Origin: an uncultured Muribaculaceae bacterium
GTDB taxonomy: Bacteria > Bacteroidota > Bacteroidia > Bacteroidales > Muribaculaceae
Assembly (NCBI GenBank): GCA_934667475.1
Contig: CAKUMB010000001.1
Location: 124,001-188,000 of the forward strand
Direction: 5' to 3'
DNA length: 64,000 bases
Below, piece after piece: positions 26,834-35,449 of the stretch (its first letter is position 1; every line of letters begins with the position of its first letter). The translations under genes were made by a program, and so were the position numbers. Below the pieces are notes generated by a model that saw nothing but the letters and a program-made list of their open reading frames with translations, was not told where the DNA came from and searched no databases.

Positions 26834-27958
26834 CTATTTGCCCTGCTTTGGCAGCACCTCGCGGCGCAGAAAGGCTGTGAGCTCTTGCGCCATTAACTGG
26901 TGCTGGCGCATCGACGGATGCCAGCTGGCACCCCACCCCAGCGAGCCGTCGATTGGGGTCATGTCGAAGCGGTATACGCTCACGCCCTCGGCACGGAGCA
27001 CGCGGGCCACGCTGTCGAGCACGCTGGTGCACTCGTTAAGGGCGTCGCCCTTGAGCATGGTGCCCGTGAGCAGCACCAGCTTGGCCTGCGGCTGCACACT
27101 GTGCAGATGGCGGGCAAACTGCATGTAGGCCTCGCGAAACAGGTTCACGTCGTGGGGCTGCGTCTTCAGGTCGTTGGTGCCCAGGTTCACACAAATCACG
27201 TTGGGCCGGTAGGTGGCGAAGTCCCACAGCTGTGTGGAGTCGTAGAGCTGAGTGTAGTCATACCAGCGGCGCATGTTGTCGCGGCTGCCCTCGCGCACGT
27301 CGTGTGCGTTGCGATACACGCCAATGCCCGACCGCGCCACGGCAATCCAGTCGGCTTTGAGGTTGCGTGCTGTGATGGCAGCGTAGCTGAAGTAGTGGTT
27401 TTCGGTGGCGTAGTGGAACTTTTCTTTGCCGTTTTCGGCCTCCACGCCATATCCGCATGTTATTGAGTTGCCTATGAATTCAAGCTTCAGCTGGGGCTTC
27501 TCGGGCGCTGAAAGCAGGCGTGCGCCCTTGTCGAGCAGCAGTCCGTGCATTTCGGGCTTGAAGCGCCAGCCCTCGGTGACCAGCGTCACCGAAGCCGTGT
27601 GGCTGCCTTTGCCAAGGCCGCTGGCCAGAGTCACCAGCGAGTCTTGCAGCGAGGGCTCGGCTCCCTTGGCCGGCTTGCGCGACTGCACTTTGCGCGGCTC
27701 GCCGCCGTCGACGGCAATCTCGAAATAGCCGCAGCCGGGGTTCACAATCATGGCCAGGCCGCTGCCCTTGAAGTTGACGCTGAAGTGCGTGCCCGGATAG
27801 TTGAAGCGGTAGCATAGGGGATTGGTGGCGTTGATGCGGCCGCAATAGCTTATGCGGCTGTCGCTGGGAGCCACGCGCTTTTGCGCGTGGGCCGCTGTGC
27901 CGCCCAGCAGGGCCAGCGCAGCCATGGCTGTCAGTGGTAGTTTGCTTGTCATTGTCAT
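26834..27958 (-). CDS. Secreted carbohydrate esterase, CE2-like (jelly-roll plus SGNH)
   Basis: About 374 residues with signal peptide MTMTSKLPLTAMAALALLGGTAAHAQ; starts at 27958 or 27952 are equivalent. An N-terminal jelly-roll domain (about 30-150; 'YRFNYPGTHFSVNFKGSGLAM') is followed by an SGNH hydrolase domain (about 160-370) with 'EFIGNSITCGYG' (nucleophile Ser), 'NLGTNDLKTQPHD' (block III) and 'GASWHPSMRQHQ' (catalytic His). This order is that of carbohydrate esterase family 2, acetyl-xylan/glucomannan deacetylases acting in the periplasm or outside. The substrate is not determined. It is divergent from an SDR gene, with a -7 box between them. Confidence 0.85.
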   Translation of the reverse strand: MTMTSKLPLTAMAALALLGGTAAHAQKRVAPSDSRISYCGRINATNPLCYRFNYPGTHFSVNFKGSGLAMIVNPGCGYFEIAVDGGEPRKVQSRKPAKGAEPSLQDSLVTLASGLGKGSHTASVTLVTEGWRFKPEMHGLLLDKGARLLSAPEKPQLKLEFIGNSITCGYGVEAENGKEKFHYATENHYFSYAAITARNLKADWIAVARSGIGVYRNAHDVREGSRDNMRRWYDYTQLYDSTQLWDFATYRPNVICVNLGTNDLKTQPHDVNLFREAYMQFARHLHSVQPQAKLVLLTGTMLKGDALNECTSVLDSVARVLRAEGVSVYRFDMTPIDGSLGWGASWHPSMRQHQLMAQELTAFLRREVLPKQGK

Positions 27959-27975
27959 AAGTGTTTTGGTTGGTG

Positions 27976-27983
27976 CAAAATTA
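27976..27983 (-). promoter_or_regulatory. -7 box for the CE2-like esterase
   Basis: The minus strand reads TAATTTTG, an exact match, 18 bases before ATG 27958. Confidence 0.5.
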
Positions 27984-28027
27984 CATGAAAATAGCGTTGT
28001 CATGGCTATGATGCCGCGGAATATTGC

Positions 28028-28035
28028 TAATTTTG
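28028..28035 (+). promoter_or_regulatory. -7 box for the SDR gene
   Basis: TAATTTTG is an exact match 32 bases before ATG 28068. No clear -33 was seen at 19-21 bases. Confidence 0.5.
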
Positions 28036-28067
28036 ATGCCTATAAACCAATCAAAGTTTCAGTTATT

Positions 28068-28811
28068 ATGACTACACACAGCACTGCAGTGGTGATGGGA
28101 GCCTCGTCGGGGCTTGGTGCGGCGGTGGCCCGCCTGCTTGCGGCCCGTGGATGGCGCGTGGGCATAGCCGCCCGCCGCGCCGAGGAACTCGAGCGGATAA
28201 GGGCAGAGTTCGCCACGGGTCAAATCGAGGCCGAGGTGATAGATGTGAACAGCACCGACGCCCCACTCCGCCTCAATGAGCTTATCGACCGCCTTGGCGG
28301 CATCGACCTGTATTTCCACTCCTCGGGCGTGGGCAGGCACAACCAGCAGCTAGATGCGGCGGTGGAACTCGCCACGGTAGAGACTAATGTGACGGGATTC
28401 ACGCGTATGGTGACGGCGGCCTTCAACCGCATGGCCTCAGGCGGCCGCCCCGGCCACATAGCTGTGATAAGCTCGGTGGCCGGCACCAAAGGGCTCGGTG
28501 CCGCCCCGTCATATTCAGCCTCGAAGGCGTTTGACTCCTGCTACATACAGGCACTGGAGCAGCTTGCCCGCATGCGTCGGCTGCCAATATCGTTCACCGA
28601 TGTGCGGCCGGGCTTTGTGGCCACGCCGCTGCTTAACGGAGCGCCCTACCCCATGCTCATGGATTGCGGCCATGCCGCCCGCTGCATAGTGCGTGCGGTG
28701 CTTGCCCGCCGCCATGTGGCGGTGGTCGACTGGCGGTGGCGTGTGCTGGTGGCCGTGTGGCGCCGTGTGCCGCGCTGGCTGTGGCGCAGGATAAGGTTTG
28801 GTGTGGCTTAG
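28068..28811 (+). CDS. Short-chain dehydrogenase/reductase
   Basis: A 247-residue classical SDR. Cofactor-binding GASSGLG at 11-17, N107 in ETNVTG, and catalytic S136, Y149 and K153 (YSASK) are all present with normal spacing. The C-terminus is basic and Trp-rich (VAVVDWRWRVLVAVWRRV, then LWRRIRFGVA), a pattern that may associate with membrane. The cofactor is probably NADP(H), given the Arg-rich segment after strand 2 (AARRAEE); the substrate is unknown. The start was chosen at MTTHSTAVVMG; an upstream in-frame extension would read through the divergent promoter region. The gene converges with the glycosyltransferase gene, with a gap of six bases and no visible terminator. Confidence 0.9.
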   Translation: MTTHSTAVVMGASSGLGAAVARLLAARGWRVGIAARRAEELERIRAEFATGQIEAEVIDVNSTDAPLRLNELIDRLGGIDLYFHSSGVGRHNQQLDAAVELATVETNVTGFTRMVTAAFNRMASGGRPGHIAVISSVAGTKGLGAAPSYSASKAFDSCYIQALEQLARMRRLPISFTDVRPGFVATPLLNGAPYPMLMDCGHAARCIVRAVLARRHVAVVDWRWRVLVAVWRRVPRWLWRRIRFGVA

Positions 28812-28817
28812 AGTTGC

Positions 28818-29963
28818 TTACGCGTCGCCAGCCTGCTTCAGCGTGCGCTCATAAACGTCCATGATTTGGCTGGCCATGGTGCTGGCGGCAAACCGCTGGC
28901 TGTAGCGGTGGCCGGCCTCGATCATGCGGCTGCGCAGACTGGAGTCGCCAAGCACGCGGTTGAGCGCGTCGGTCATCTGCTCCACCGAATCGGGGTCGAC
29001 ATACAGCGTGTCGGGACCTCCCGCCTCTTCAAGGCACGATCCGGTGGCTGCCACCACAGGCGTGCCGCTGCACAGCGCCTCGAGAATGGGGATGCCGAAG
29101 CCCTCGAAGCGCGACGGGTACACAAATGCCTCGGCCATTTGGTAGAGGGCCGGCAGATACTCGGTGCGGATGTGCGATATTGAGAATATGCGGTGGCCGA
29201 GGCCGTGGGTAGCGGCATATTTCAGAATCTCCTTGTAGTAGCGCGTGTGGTGGCCCACAATCACCAGGCGCACGTCCTTGTCGGCAATGTGCTCGAGTGC
29301 CTTGACGGCCAGCAGCACATTTTTGCGCTCTTCCACAGTGCCCACGCTCAGAATGTAGCGTTTGGGCAGGCGGTAGCGGTCGGCGGCGGCCTGCCTCATG
29401 AAGTCGTTGGCCGGCTGGCGGAATATCTCATTACAGCCCTGATACACCACATCGATTTTCTCCTCGGGCACATGGTAGAAGTGCATGATTTCGCGCTTGG
29501 TGCATTCGCTGATGGCCATTATGCGCGTGGCGTCGCGGCACGCACGCTTGAACTTGAAGTCGTAGATGGCGCGGTCTATGGGCTTGTAGAACTTAGGGAA
29601 ACGCTTGAAAATCAGGTCGTGGATGGTGAGCACGCTGGGAATGCCGCTCTTGGCTATGTTGAGCGGCAGTTCGCCGCTGAGGCCGTGAAACAGCTGCACA
29701 TGGTGGCGCTGTGCTTCGGCCATCATTCCGCTCACCGAGCGCCACCACGCGCCTCCCAGCGGAGTCTTGCGCGGAAGTTTCAGGTGCACGCGCCCGCGGC
29801 TGAGCAGGGCAGTGAGCTCGGGGTTCTCCTTAGCCTTGGGGCTGTAGATGTAGTAATGGTTCTTGGGGTAGAACTCCGAAAGCACGTCGATCACCAGGCG
29901 GCTGTAGTTGCCCAGACCTGTGTTGTTGAAAACGGCCCGTTTGCCGTCAAATCCTATAATCAT
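28818..29963 (-). CDS. Glycosyltransferase family 4 type (GT-B)
   Basis: A 381-residue protein. 'FNNTGLGNYSRLVIDVL' (~12-28) is the acceptor-side Gly-rich loop. 'YILSVGTVEERKNVLLAVKAL' (~205-225) starts the donor-binding half, and 'PSRFEGFGIPILEALCSGTPVVA' spans the family's E-x7-E donor-binding motif (~295-317). It probably transfers a sugar from a nucleotide donor to a surface glycan or glycolipid. It is the last gene of a same-strand run lipoprotein-yifB-glycosyltransferase, 32 bases after the yifB stop. There is no glycan cluster around it. Confidence 0.92.
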   Translation of the reverse strand: MIIGFDGKRAVFNNTGLGNYSRLVIDVLSEFYPKNHYYIYSPKAKENPELTALLSRGRVHLKLPRKTPLGGAWWRSVSGMMAEAQRHHVQLFHGLSGELPLNIAKSGIPSVLTIHDLIFKRFPKFYKPIDRAIYDFKFKRACRDATRIMAISECTKREIMHFYHVPEEKIDVVYQGCNEIFRQPANDFMRQAAADRYRLPKRYILSVGTVEERKNVLLAVKALEHIADKDVRLVIVGHHTRYYKEILKYAATHGLGHRIFSISHIRTEYLPALYQMAEAFVYPSRFEGFGIPILEALCSGTPVVAATGSCLEEAGGPDTLYVDPDSVEQMTDALNRVLGDSSLRSRMIEAGHRYSQRFAASTMASQIMDVYERTLKQAGDA

Positions 29964-29995
29964 AGCTATGTGTCAGTTCGTTAGTAGTCAATATC

Positions 29996-31564
29996 TTATT
30001 GGTGGATTGGGGCACTGCCGCCGCCAAAGTTGAAGTATGTGCCGCGGTCGAGATTGCGGTAGCCTATGGCCTCGGCTATGTGGCTGGCTTGCACGCGCTC
30101 CTCGCCGGCAAGGTCGGCAATGGTGCGCGCCACTTTTAGTATGCGGTCGTAGGCGCGTGCGCTCATGTTCATGCGCTCTATGGCGTCCTTAAGCCGTTCG
30201 AGCCCAGCAGCGTCGGGCTCGGCAAAGCGGTGAATCATCGATGGTGTCATCTGTGCATTGCAGTGTGTGCCGGGGCAGTCGGCAAACCGCCTGGCCTGAA
30301 TGGCTCGGGCTGCCGTCACGCGCTGCCTGATGGCTGCGCTCGGCTCGCCGGGGGCTGTCGACGACAAGTCGCTGAAGCCCACGGGCTGCACCTCCACCTG
30401 CAGGTCGATGCGGTCGAGCAGCGGCCCAGAGATTTTGCTCAGGTACTGCTGGCGCTGGTGCACCGAGCAGCAGCACGGCTTGGTGGGGTGGCCGTAGTAG
30501 CCGCATGGGCAGGGGTTCATTGATGCCACAAGCATAAACGAGGCGGGGTAGTCGGTGGTGTATTTGGCGCGGCTAATGGTGATGTGGCGGTCTTCAAGCG
30601 GCTGGCGCATCACTTCAAGCACGCTGCGGTTGAATTCGGGCAGCTCGTCGAGAAACAGCACTCCGTTGTGGGCAAGGCTGATTTCGCCGGGAGTGGGGTA
30701 GGAGCCGCCGCCCACAAGGGCCACAGGCGATATGGTGTGGTGGGGCGAGCGGAAGGGGCGCATGGTCATGAGGGTGGTGCCGCCTGGCAGCTTGCCGGCC
30801 ACGGAGTGAATTTTTGTGGTCTCAAGGGCCTCGCCAAGGCTGAGCGGTGGCAATATCGATGGCAACCGCTTGGCCATCATCGATTTGCCCGAGCCTGGAC
30901 TGCCCACCAGCAGAATGTTGTGGCCGCCGGCGCACGCCACTTCGAAGGCGCGTTTCACCACCTCCTGGCCCTTGACCTCGGCGAAGTCAAACGGATACTG
31001 GCCTTGAGCGCGGGCAAACTCGGCGCGCGTGTCGACCACCGTGGGCTCGAGCTGCGCCTTGCCGCTCAGGAAGTCGATTACCTGCGTCAGGTTGTCGACT
31101 CCATACACGTTGAGCTTGTTGACCACGGCGGCCTCAAGGGCGTTGGCACGCGGCACTATGAAGCCGTCGAGCTGCATTTCGCGCGCCAGTATGGCCATGG
31201 GCAGTGCGCCCTTTATGGGGCGCAGCGAACCGTCGAGCGACAGTTCGCCCATCATCATGTATCGGTCAAGTCGGTCGGCAGGAATTTTCTCGTCGCCGGC
31301 GAGCACCCCGATGGCTATAGGCAGGTCGTAGGCCGAGCCTTCCTTTTTAATGTCGGCTGGCGACATGTTGATTACCACCATTTTGCGCGGAAACTCATAT
31401 CCTGCTTGCCCAATGGCGCAGCGCACCCGCTCGGCGCTCTCTTTCACGGCGGTGTCGGGCAGGCCCACAATGGTGAATCCCGAACCCCATTCCACCGAAA
31501 CCTCGATGTTTACCAGAATGGCGTCGATGCCATGCACTGCCGCGCTGAAGGTTTTGGTTAGCAT
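29996..31564 (-). CDS. yifB: YifB/ComM-family Mg-chelatase-like AAA ATPase
   Basis: A 522-residue cytoplasmic ATPase. N-terminal S5-like fold (1-170, 'LTKTFSAAVHGIDAILVNIE'), AAA core with Walker A 'GSPGSGKSMMAKRLPSILPP' (~215), 'GVLFLDELPEF' Walker B (~295), 'NPCPCGYYG' zinc-type loop with 'CCCSVHQRQQYL' (~355-375), and a C-terminal Mg_chelatase_C domain. ComM acts as a branch-migration helicase in natural transformation; a role in recombination is inferred here. The length is standard for the family. It lies in a run with a lipoprotein gene upstream and a glycosyltransferase gene downstream. Confidence 0.95.
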   Translation of the reverse strand: MLTKTFSAAVHGIDAILVNIEVSVEWGSGFTIVGLPDTAVKESAERVRCAIGQAGYEFPRKMVVINMSPADIKKEGSAYDLPIAIGVLAGDEKIPADRLDRYMMMGELSLDGSLRPIKGALPMAILAREMQLDGFIVPRANALEAAVVNKLNVYGVDNLTQVIDFLSGKAQLEPTVVDTRAEFARAQGQYPFDFAEVKGQEVVKRAFEVACAGGHNILLVGSPGSGKSMMAKRLPSILPPLSLGEALETTKIHSVAGKLPGGTTLMTMRPFRSPHHTISPVALVGGGSYPTPGEISLAHNGVLFLDELPEFNRSVLEVMRQPLEDRHITISRAKYTTDYPASFMLVASMNPCPCGYYGHPTKPCCCSVHQRQQYLSKISGPLLDRIDLQVEVQPVGFSDLSSTAPGEPSAAIRQRVTAARAIQARRFADCPGTHCNAQMTPSMIHRFAEPDAAGLERLKDAIERMNMSARAYDRILKVARTIADLAGEERVQASHIAEAIGYRNLDRGTYFNFGGGSAPIHQ

Positions 31565-31608
31565 ATATCTACAAATTCTGTAAAAGTCTTTTTATTGTGT
31601 GGTTTATG

Positions 31609-32640
31609 TCAAATTCCGAGGCGTTGCCTGGCTGTTCCCAATATGGCTGCCACGGCGTTGCCGCGGGCTATCACGCGGCCTGTGGAGTCGGCCAGCACAA
31701 AGAGTGGGGTGGAGGTGAGGCACAGCTGCTTAAGGTCGCCGTTCACGGGGCCTTCGGGCGCCCAGTAGTGCTGCCAGTTGGCGCTGTCGCGCACCACCTC
31801 GCTGCGCCAGAACGATGAGTCGGGTTCGAGCGACACGTCGGCTATTTGCAGCCTACGGCCGCTGCCGGCTTGCGATGCGAGCGATTTCAGCTGGCCAATG
31901 TAGGTGCGGTGGTCGCCCTCGTTTTCTCCGCCCCAAATGCACAGCAGGGTGTAGCTGGCATCGCTGAAGCGCAACTGGCTGTAGGCGTCGGCATTGGCAT
32001 TCATCAGCAGCATTGCCGCCAGCTGCTTGCTGCCTTTGCCCACGGCCAGGGTGAGCGCGTCGAAACTGCCCACCAGGCTTTGGGGCCTTGCGTCTGGCTT
32101 GATGCTGCTCAGCAGTCGCTGGGCCTTGGCAGGGTCGTCGGCGCTGTTGTAGTTCACAATCACCAACAGGGTAGATGTCACATCGTCGGGGTGAGCCTTC
32201 ACATATTTTTCGATGTCGGCGTTCACGGCTTTGGTGTCGCCTTCGGTGAGCTGCCGCGCGTGCTTGCCTATGAACTCGCTCCAGCGCTCGTTTTCATCGG
32301 TGCCGCTGGTGGCAATGTGGTAGGTGTCGGTGAGGTCGCCGCTCAGTGTCACTGTGTTGCCGTTTTTCACGGCCACACAGGCCACCAGCCGCGAGTCGGT
32401 GTCGTAGATGGCGGCCAGCGTAAGCTCGTCGCTGCTGCCATGGAACTCAAATTTGCCGTCTTTCAGTGTCACCCACGAGTCGGTGACCCCGCTTGGCGTG
32501 TAGTAGGCGATGTGCAGATTTTGCCCGTCTGCATTCTTGAGGTCGCCCTTTATCTTGAATTTGCCGCCGCTGCATGCTGCCATGGCCGTGATCAGTGCCG
32601 CGAAGGCTGCAAGCAGCAGGGTGTGTGTGATTTTGCCCAT
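31609..32640 (-). CDS. Lipoprotein with DUF4369-like N-domain and thioredoxin-like C-domain
   Basis: A 343-residue protein starting at MGKITHTLLLAAFAALITAMAAC, a signal peptide with lipobox ending in Cys at about residue 23. Residues 25-130 ('FKIKGDLKNADGQNLHIAYY', 'DGKFEFHG') match the DUF4369 pattern found before thioredoxin-like domains. The C-terminal part (~225-340; 'STPLFVLADSTGRVIARG') has the end of a thioredoxin-like fold, but no CxxC motif, so disulfide exchange is unlikely. It is probably anchored in the envelope. It is first gene of the run leading to yifB and the glycosyltransferase. Confidence 0.8.
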   Translation of the reverse strand: MGKITHTLLLAAFAALITAMAACSGGKFKIKGDLKNADGQNLHIAYYTPSGVTDSWVTLKDGKFEFHGSSDELTLAAIYDTDSRLVACVAVKNGNTVTLSGDLTDTYHIATSGTDENERWSEFIGKHARQLTEGDTKAVNADIEKYVKAHPDDVTSTLLVIVNYNSADDPAKAQRLLSSIKPDARPQSLVGSFDALTLAVGKGSKQLAAMLLMNANADAYSQLRFSDASYTLLCIWGGENEGDHRTYIGQLKSLASQAGSGRRLQIADVSLEPDSSFWRSEVVRDSANWQHYWAPEGPVNGDLKQLCLTSTPLFVLADSTGRVIARGNAVAAILGTARQRLGI

Positions 32641-32663
32641 AATTAAAAAAATGCTCGTTTTGG

Positions 32664-32695
32664 CAAAAGTAGCAAAAAATGCGCTCATCTTCAAA
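32664..32695 (-). promoter_or_regulatory. Promoter for the lipoprotein-yifB-glycosyltransferase run
   Basis: On the minus strand, TTTG (32692-32695), 20 bases, TACTTTTG (32664-32671). Both boxes match consensus exactly. Confidence 0.7.
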
Positions 32696-32719
32696 AAAAG
32701 CACAAAATGCCGCTTAAAT

Positions 32720-32751
32720 TTTGCAAAGCTGAAAATTATGCGCTACCTTTG
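32720..32751 (+). promoter_or_regulatory. Promoter for tRNA-Tyr
   Basis: TTTG, 20 bases, TACCTTTG ending 17 bases before the tRNA. It is back-to-back with the lipoprotein promoter. Confidence 0.7.
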
Positions 32752-32768
32752 CAGCGCAAAAAAGGCAC

Positions 32769-32851
32769 GGGTAGATTCCAGAGTGGCCAAATGGGGCAGA
32801 CTGTAAATCTGCTGTCTCTTGACTTCGGTGGTTCGAATCCATCTCTACCCA
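32769..32851 (+). tRNA. tRNA-Tyr (GTA anticodon)
   Basis: An 83-base class II tRNA. The acceptor stem GGGTAGA pairs with TCTACCC plus discriminator A. The anticodon loop reads CTGTAAA with GTA. A long variable arm, as expected for tRNA-Tyr, is followed by T-arm GGTGG-TTCGAAT-CCATC (one G-T pair). The 3' CCA is only partly encoded (CCCACA), so CCA must be added. A terminator follows within 20 bases, so it is transcribed alone. Confidence 0.95.
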
Positions 32852-32869
32852 CACAAGCTTCAAACTTTT

Positions 32870-32895
32870 AAGGCTGCGGCAATTGCCGCAGCCTT
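32870..32895 (+). terminator. Rho-independent terminator of tRNA-Tyr
   Basis: AAGGCTGCGGC-aatt-GCCGCAGCCTT is a perfect 11-bp stem followed by TGTTGTTTTTTG. A nine-C run follows at 32909-32917, outside any gene. Confidence 0.85.
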
Positions 32896-32929
32896 TGTTG
32901 TTTTTTGTCCCCCCCCCAGCTGATATGCG

Positions 32930-34018
32930 TCAGAACATCGAGCGGTAGAGGTCGGTCATTTTTTGGTAGAAGTGGCTGTAGTTCAGGTGACTGTCGAAGT
33001 CGGCCTTGGCCTGCAAGCCCATGCGCCCGCGCAGCTGTGCGTCGTCGATGAGGCGCTTTATGGCGTCGGCCAGGGCGTAGTGGTCGCCCGGCTTCACGAG
33101 CATTCCGTTCTGGCCGCTGGTGATGTATTCGGGCTGGGCGCCGTTGTCGGTGGTGATCACGGGTTTTCCCAGCATCATGTATTCAAGTGCGGCAATGCCC
33201 ATGGCCTCGGGCACCGTCGATGGCACAATGCCCACATCGCACTGCTCAAGCAGCGGCAGCACATTGGGCTGGAATCCCATGAACGTGACGTTTCTCACCA
33301 TTTGGTTGGCCACGATGAATCCCTTCAGCTTGGCTTCAAACTTGTATTGGCCCTCGCCAAGCACCACCATTCGGTAGGTGTTTTTGTCGAGCTGCGTGAG
33401 TGCGCGCAGCAGTGTGTCGATGCCCTTGTCGTGGCTCAGGCGGCCGTGAAACATTAGCAGCGCCTGTTGGGGCTGCACGCCCAGCTGGCTGCGCAGCTGA
33501 GTGGCGCATTGCTCGTGGGTGAGCAGCACACTTTCGCGTATCACCACCGCCTTGTCGCGGGCTATTTTTGAGGCTTTGCCCATGTAGTAGTCAAACGCCT
33601 TTTGCGATCCGAACACAAATTTGTCGACCTCACGATACACCTTGCGCGTGATGTAGTTGAGCCGCGGCCGTGTGAGGCCGTGCACCGACATCACTATGCG
33701 CACGCGGTCGTTCTCGGAAATGTGCTTGGCCAGCACAGCCGTGAAGGCATCGTGAAAGGTGTGCACGTGCACCACGTTGTCGCCGCGCTTCAGCAGCCGG
33801 GCAAAGCGCACGGGACTGTCGAGGTCGGTGAGCCCCTTCAGCGGCAAAATGGATATGGGCACTTCGAGTGTGCGAAAGCGGTTGAGCACCGACTCGTGCT
33901 TGCGGCACACGGCTTCCACATAAAAGTCGTCGCGCTTAAGCCTGGATATCAGGTCGTGAGCATACTGCTCGGGGCCGCCCCAAGTCTTGTCGGACACTAT
34001 TTGAAACACATTTATCAT
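32930..34018 (-). CDS. Glycosyltransferase family 4 type (GT-B)
   Basis: A 362-residue protein beginning MINVFQIVSDKTWGGPEQYA, with the Gly-rich acceptor loop at ~14-20. 'LMFHGRLSHDKGIDTLLRAL' (~190) and 'GIVPSTVPEAMGIAALEYM' (~265; E-x7-E donor motif) place it in GT4. A Rossmann-like N-half includes 'VVHVHTFHDAFTAVLA' and 'VMSVHGLTRPR'. It has no signal peptide and no neighbours in a glycan cluster. The start is chosen over an upstream ATG at 34054 that lies on a TACTTTCG box (complement 34054-34061), a near-consensus -7 element. The sugar and acceptor are unknown. Confidence 0.9.
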   Translation of the reverse strand: MINVFQIVSDKTWGGPEQYAHDLISRLKRDDFYVEAVCRKHESVLNRFRTLEVPISILPLKGLTDLDSPVRFARLLKRGDNVVHVHTFHDAFTAVLAKHISENDRVRIVMSVHGLTRPRLNYITRKVYREVDKFVFGSQKAFDYYMGKASKIARDKAVVIRESVLLTHEQCATQLRSQLGVQPQQALLMFHGRLSHDKGIDTLLRALTQLDKNTYRMVVLGEGQYKFEAKLKGFIVANQMVRNVTFMGFQPNVLPLLEQCDVGIVPSTVPEAMGIAALEYMMLGKPVITTDNGAQPEYITSGQNGMLVKPGDHYALADAIKRLIDDAQLRGRMGLQAKADFDSHLNYSHFYQKMTDLYRSMF

Positions 34019-34201
34019 GGTGCCAATGAGTTTTATTGGTTTGTTACAATTCACGAAAGTACAAAAAAAATGCTAAAAATCAGGCATAAGTGTGGGCGTA
34101 TAAAGCAGTTTTTTTGCAACAAAGTGGGCCAGTGAAGCGTTTTAGTGAAAAGTGGTTGCTTTTCAGGTAATCATGGTAACGGCGTGGGGTAGGGCTTGCG
34201 C

Positions 34202-34209
34202 TAAATTTG
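34202..34209 (+). promoter_or_regulatory. -7 box immediately before the CMD-cupin gene
   Basis: TAAATTTG is an exact match and ends four bases before ATG 34214, so transcription would start at or almost at the start codon. No -33 box at normal spacing. Confidence 0.4.
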
Positions 34210-34213
34210 CACC

Positions 34214-35335
34214 ATGAAACTAAAGGGTGTTATGGCCGCTGTGGCAGCTGTTGGGCTTGCCGGCGGCATCAACGTAAATGCTAACGATATGAATCAAATG
34301 GACAAGAAACTGCAAAGCATAGTTGCCGTTGCGGCCCATGAGGCCACTGGCAACCTTGTGGCTCTTGAAAGTGCCGTCGACGAGGCACTCCAAAGCGGAC
34401 TCACCGTGAGTGAGTTGAAGGAAGAACTGTCGCAACTGTATGCCTACACTGGCTTCCCGCGCAGCCTCAATGCGCTGGGTGTGCTGCAAAAGGTGGTGGC
34501 CAAGCGGGGCGGCAAAAATCTGCCTGTGGAATTGGGCGAGGAGCCGGCGCGCTTCAAGCCGGGCTACAATGCACTGAAGCAGGGCACCGAGGTGCAGACG
34601 CGCCTCACTGGCGGCCAGCCGTTCACTTACAGCTATTGCGAAGCCACCGACTACTATTTGAAGGCCCACCTGTTTGGCGACATCTTTGCCAGCCCGGTGC
34701 TCACTGCCGCGCAGCGCGAGCTTGCCACCATAGGCGCGCTGAGTGCGCTCGAGGCCGTGGAGCCGCAGCTGGTGGCCCACGTGAGCGGTTCGCGCAACAT
34801 GGGCGTCACCGACGACCAGCTGCGCCAACTGCCGCAGGTGCTTGCTGCCAAGGTTGGTGCCGATGCTGCCTATCGAGTACAGTGTGCGGTGGCCAATGTG
34901 TTGGTTGACAGTGCGTTGGCTGCTGAATGCAAGACACCGGCCGAACTGCCGTTTGAGGCCGGAGAGCCCAACACAGCCTATGCGAAATATTTCATAGGCA
35001 ACAGTTATCTGGCAAGCCTCGCCAGCGGCGACGGCAAGCTGCCCGTGCACAATGTGACGTTTGAACCAAAGTGCCGCAACAACTGGCATGTGCATCATGG
35101 CGGCGGCCAGATTCTGATATGTGTGGCCGGCCGTGGATGGTATCAGGAGTGGGGCAAACCCGCACGCGAACTGCATGTGGGCGATGTGGTCGACATTCCA
35201 GCCGACGTCAAGCACTGGCACGGCGCTGCGCGCGACAGTTGGTTTCAGCACATAGCGCTTGAGGTGCCAGGTGAGGACAAGAGCAATGAGTGGCTCGAAC
35301 CGGTGACCGACGAAGAATACAACAAGCTGCCGTAG
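34214..35335 (+). CDS. Secreted carboxymuconolactone decarboxylase-like / cupin fusion protein
   Basis: A 373-residue protein with a probable signal peptide (MKLKGVMAAVAAVGLAGG). Two carboxymuconolactone-decarboxylase-like helical segments follow: about 30-110 ('LTVSELKEELSQLYAYTGFP') and about 140-230 ('LTAAQRELATIGALSAL', 'HVSGSRNMGVTDDQLRQL'). A C-terminal cupin spans about 260-365 with metal-type ligands in 'NNWHVHHGGGQILICVAGRG' and 'DIPADVKHWHGAARD'. The N-repeat lacks the CxxC of AhpD peroxidase-type members. The family fusion is usual in Bacteroidota; the periplasmic reaction is not known. It is transcribed alone. Confidence 0.85.
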   Translation: MKLKGVMAAVAAVGLAGGINVNANDMNQMDKKLQSIVAVAAHEATGNLVALESAVDEALQSGLTVSELKEELSQLYAYTGFPRSLNALGVLQKVVAKRGGKNLPVELGEEPARFKPGYNALKQGTEVQTRLTGGQPFTYSYCEATDYYLKAHLFGDIFASPVLTAAQRELATIGALSALEAVEPQLVAHVSGSRNMGVTDDQLRQLPQVLAAKVGADAAYRVQCAVANVLVDSALAAECKTPAELPFEAGEPNTAYAKYFIGNSYLASLASGDGKLPVHNVTFEPKCRNNWHVHHGGGQILICVAGRGWYQEWGKPARELHVGDVVDIPADVKHWHGAARDSWFQHIALEVPGEDKSNEWLEPVTDEEYNKLP

Positions 35336-35449
35336 CGCGGCGGCAGCCTGCGCACGGTTATCATAATTGGAGAATTAAATGGATGGTGACGCCCTGAACC
35401 ACTGAGGTTTGTGGCGTCAGTGCCTTTGGGCCATGCCTGCCGGGCGGTG

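Noticed and set aside
32909..32917. Run of nine C as a phase-variation tract
   Set aside because: It lies between a terminator and the stop codon of a convergent gene, outside reading frames and promoters, so slippage would have no clear effect.
33765..33785. CACGTG hexamer as a further parS site
   Set aside because: It lacks the TGTT and AACA flanks; the same holds for other CACGTG hexamers inside genes, for example near 49502, 52003 and 53438.
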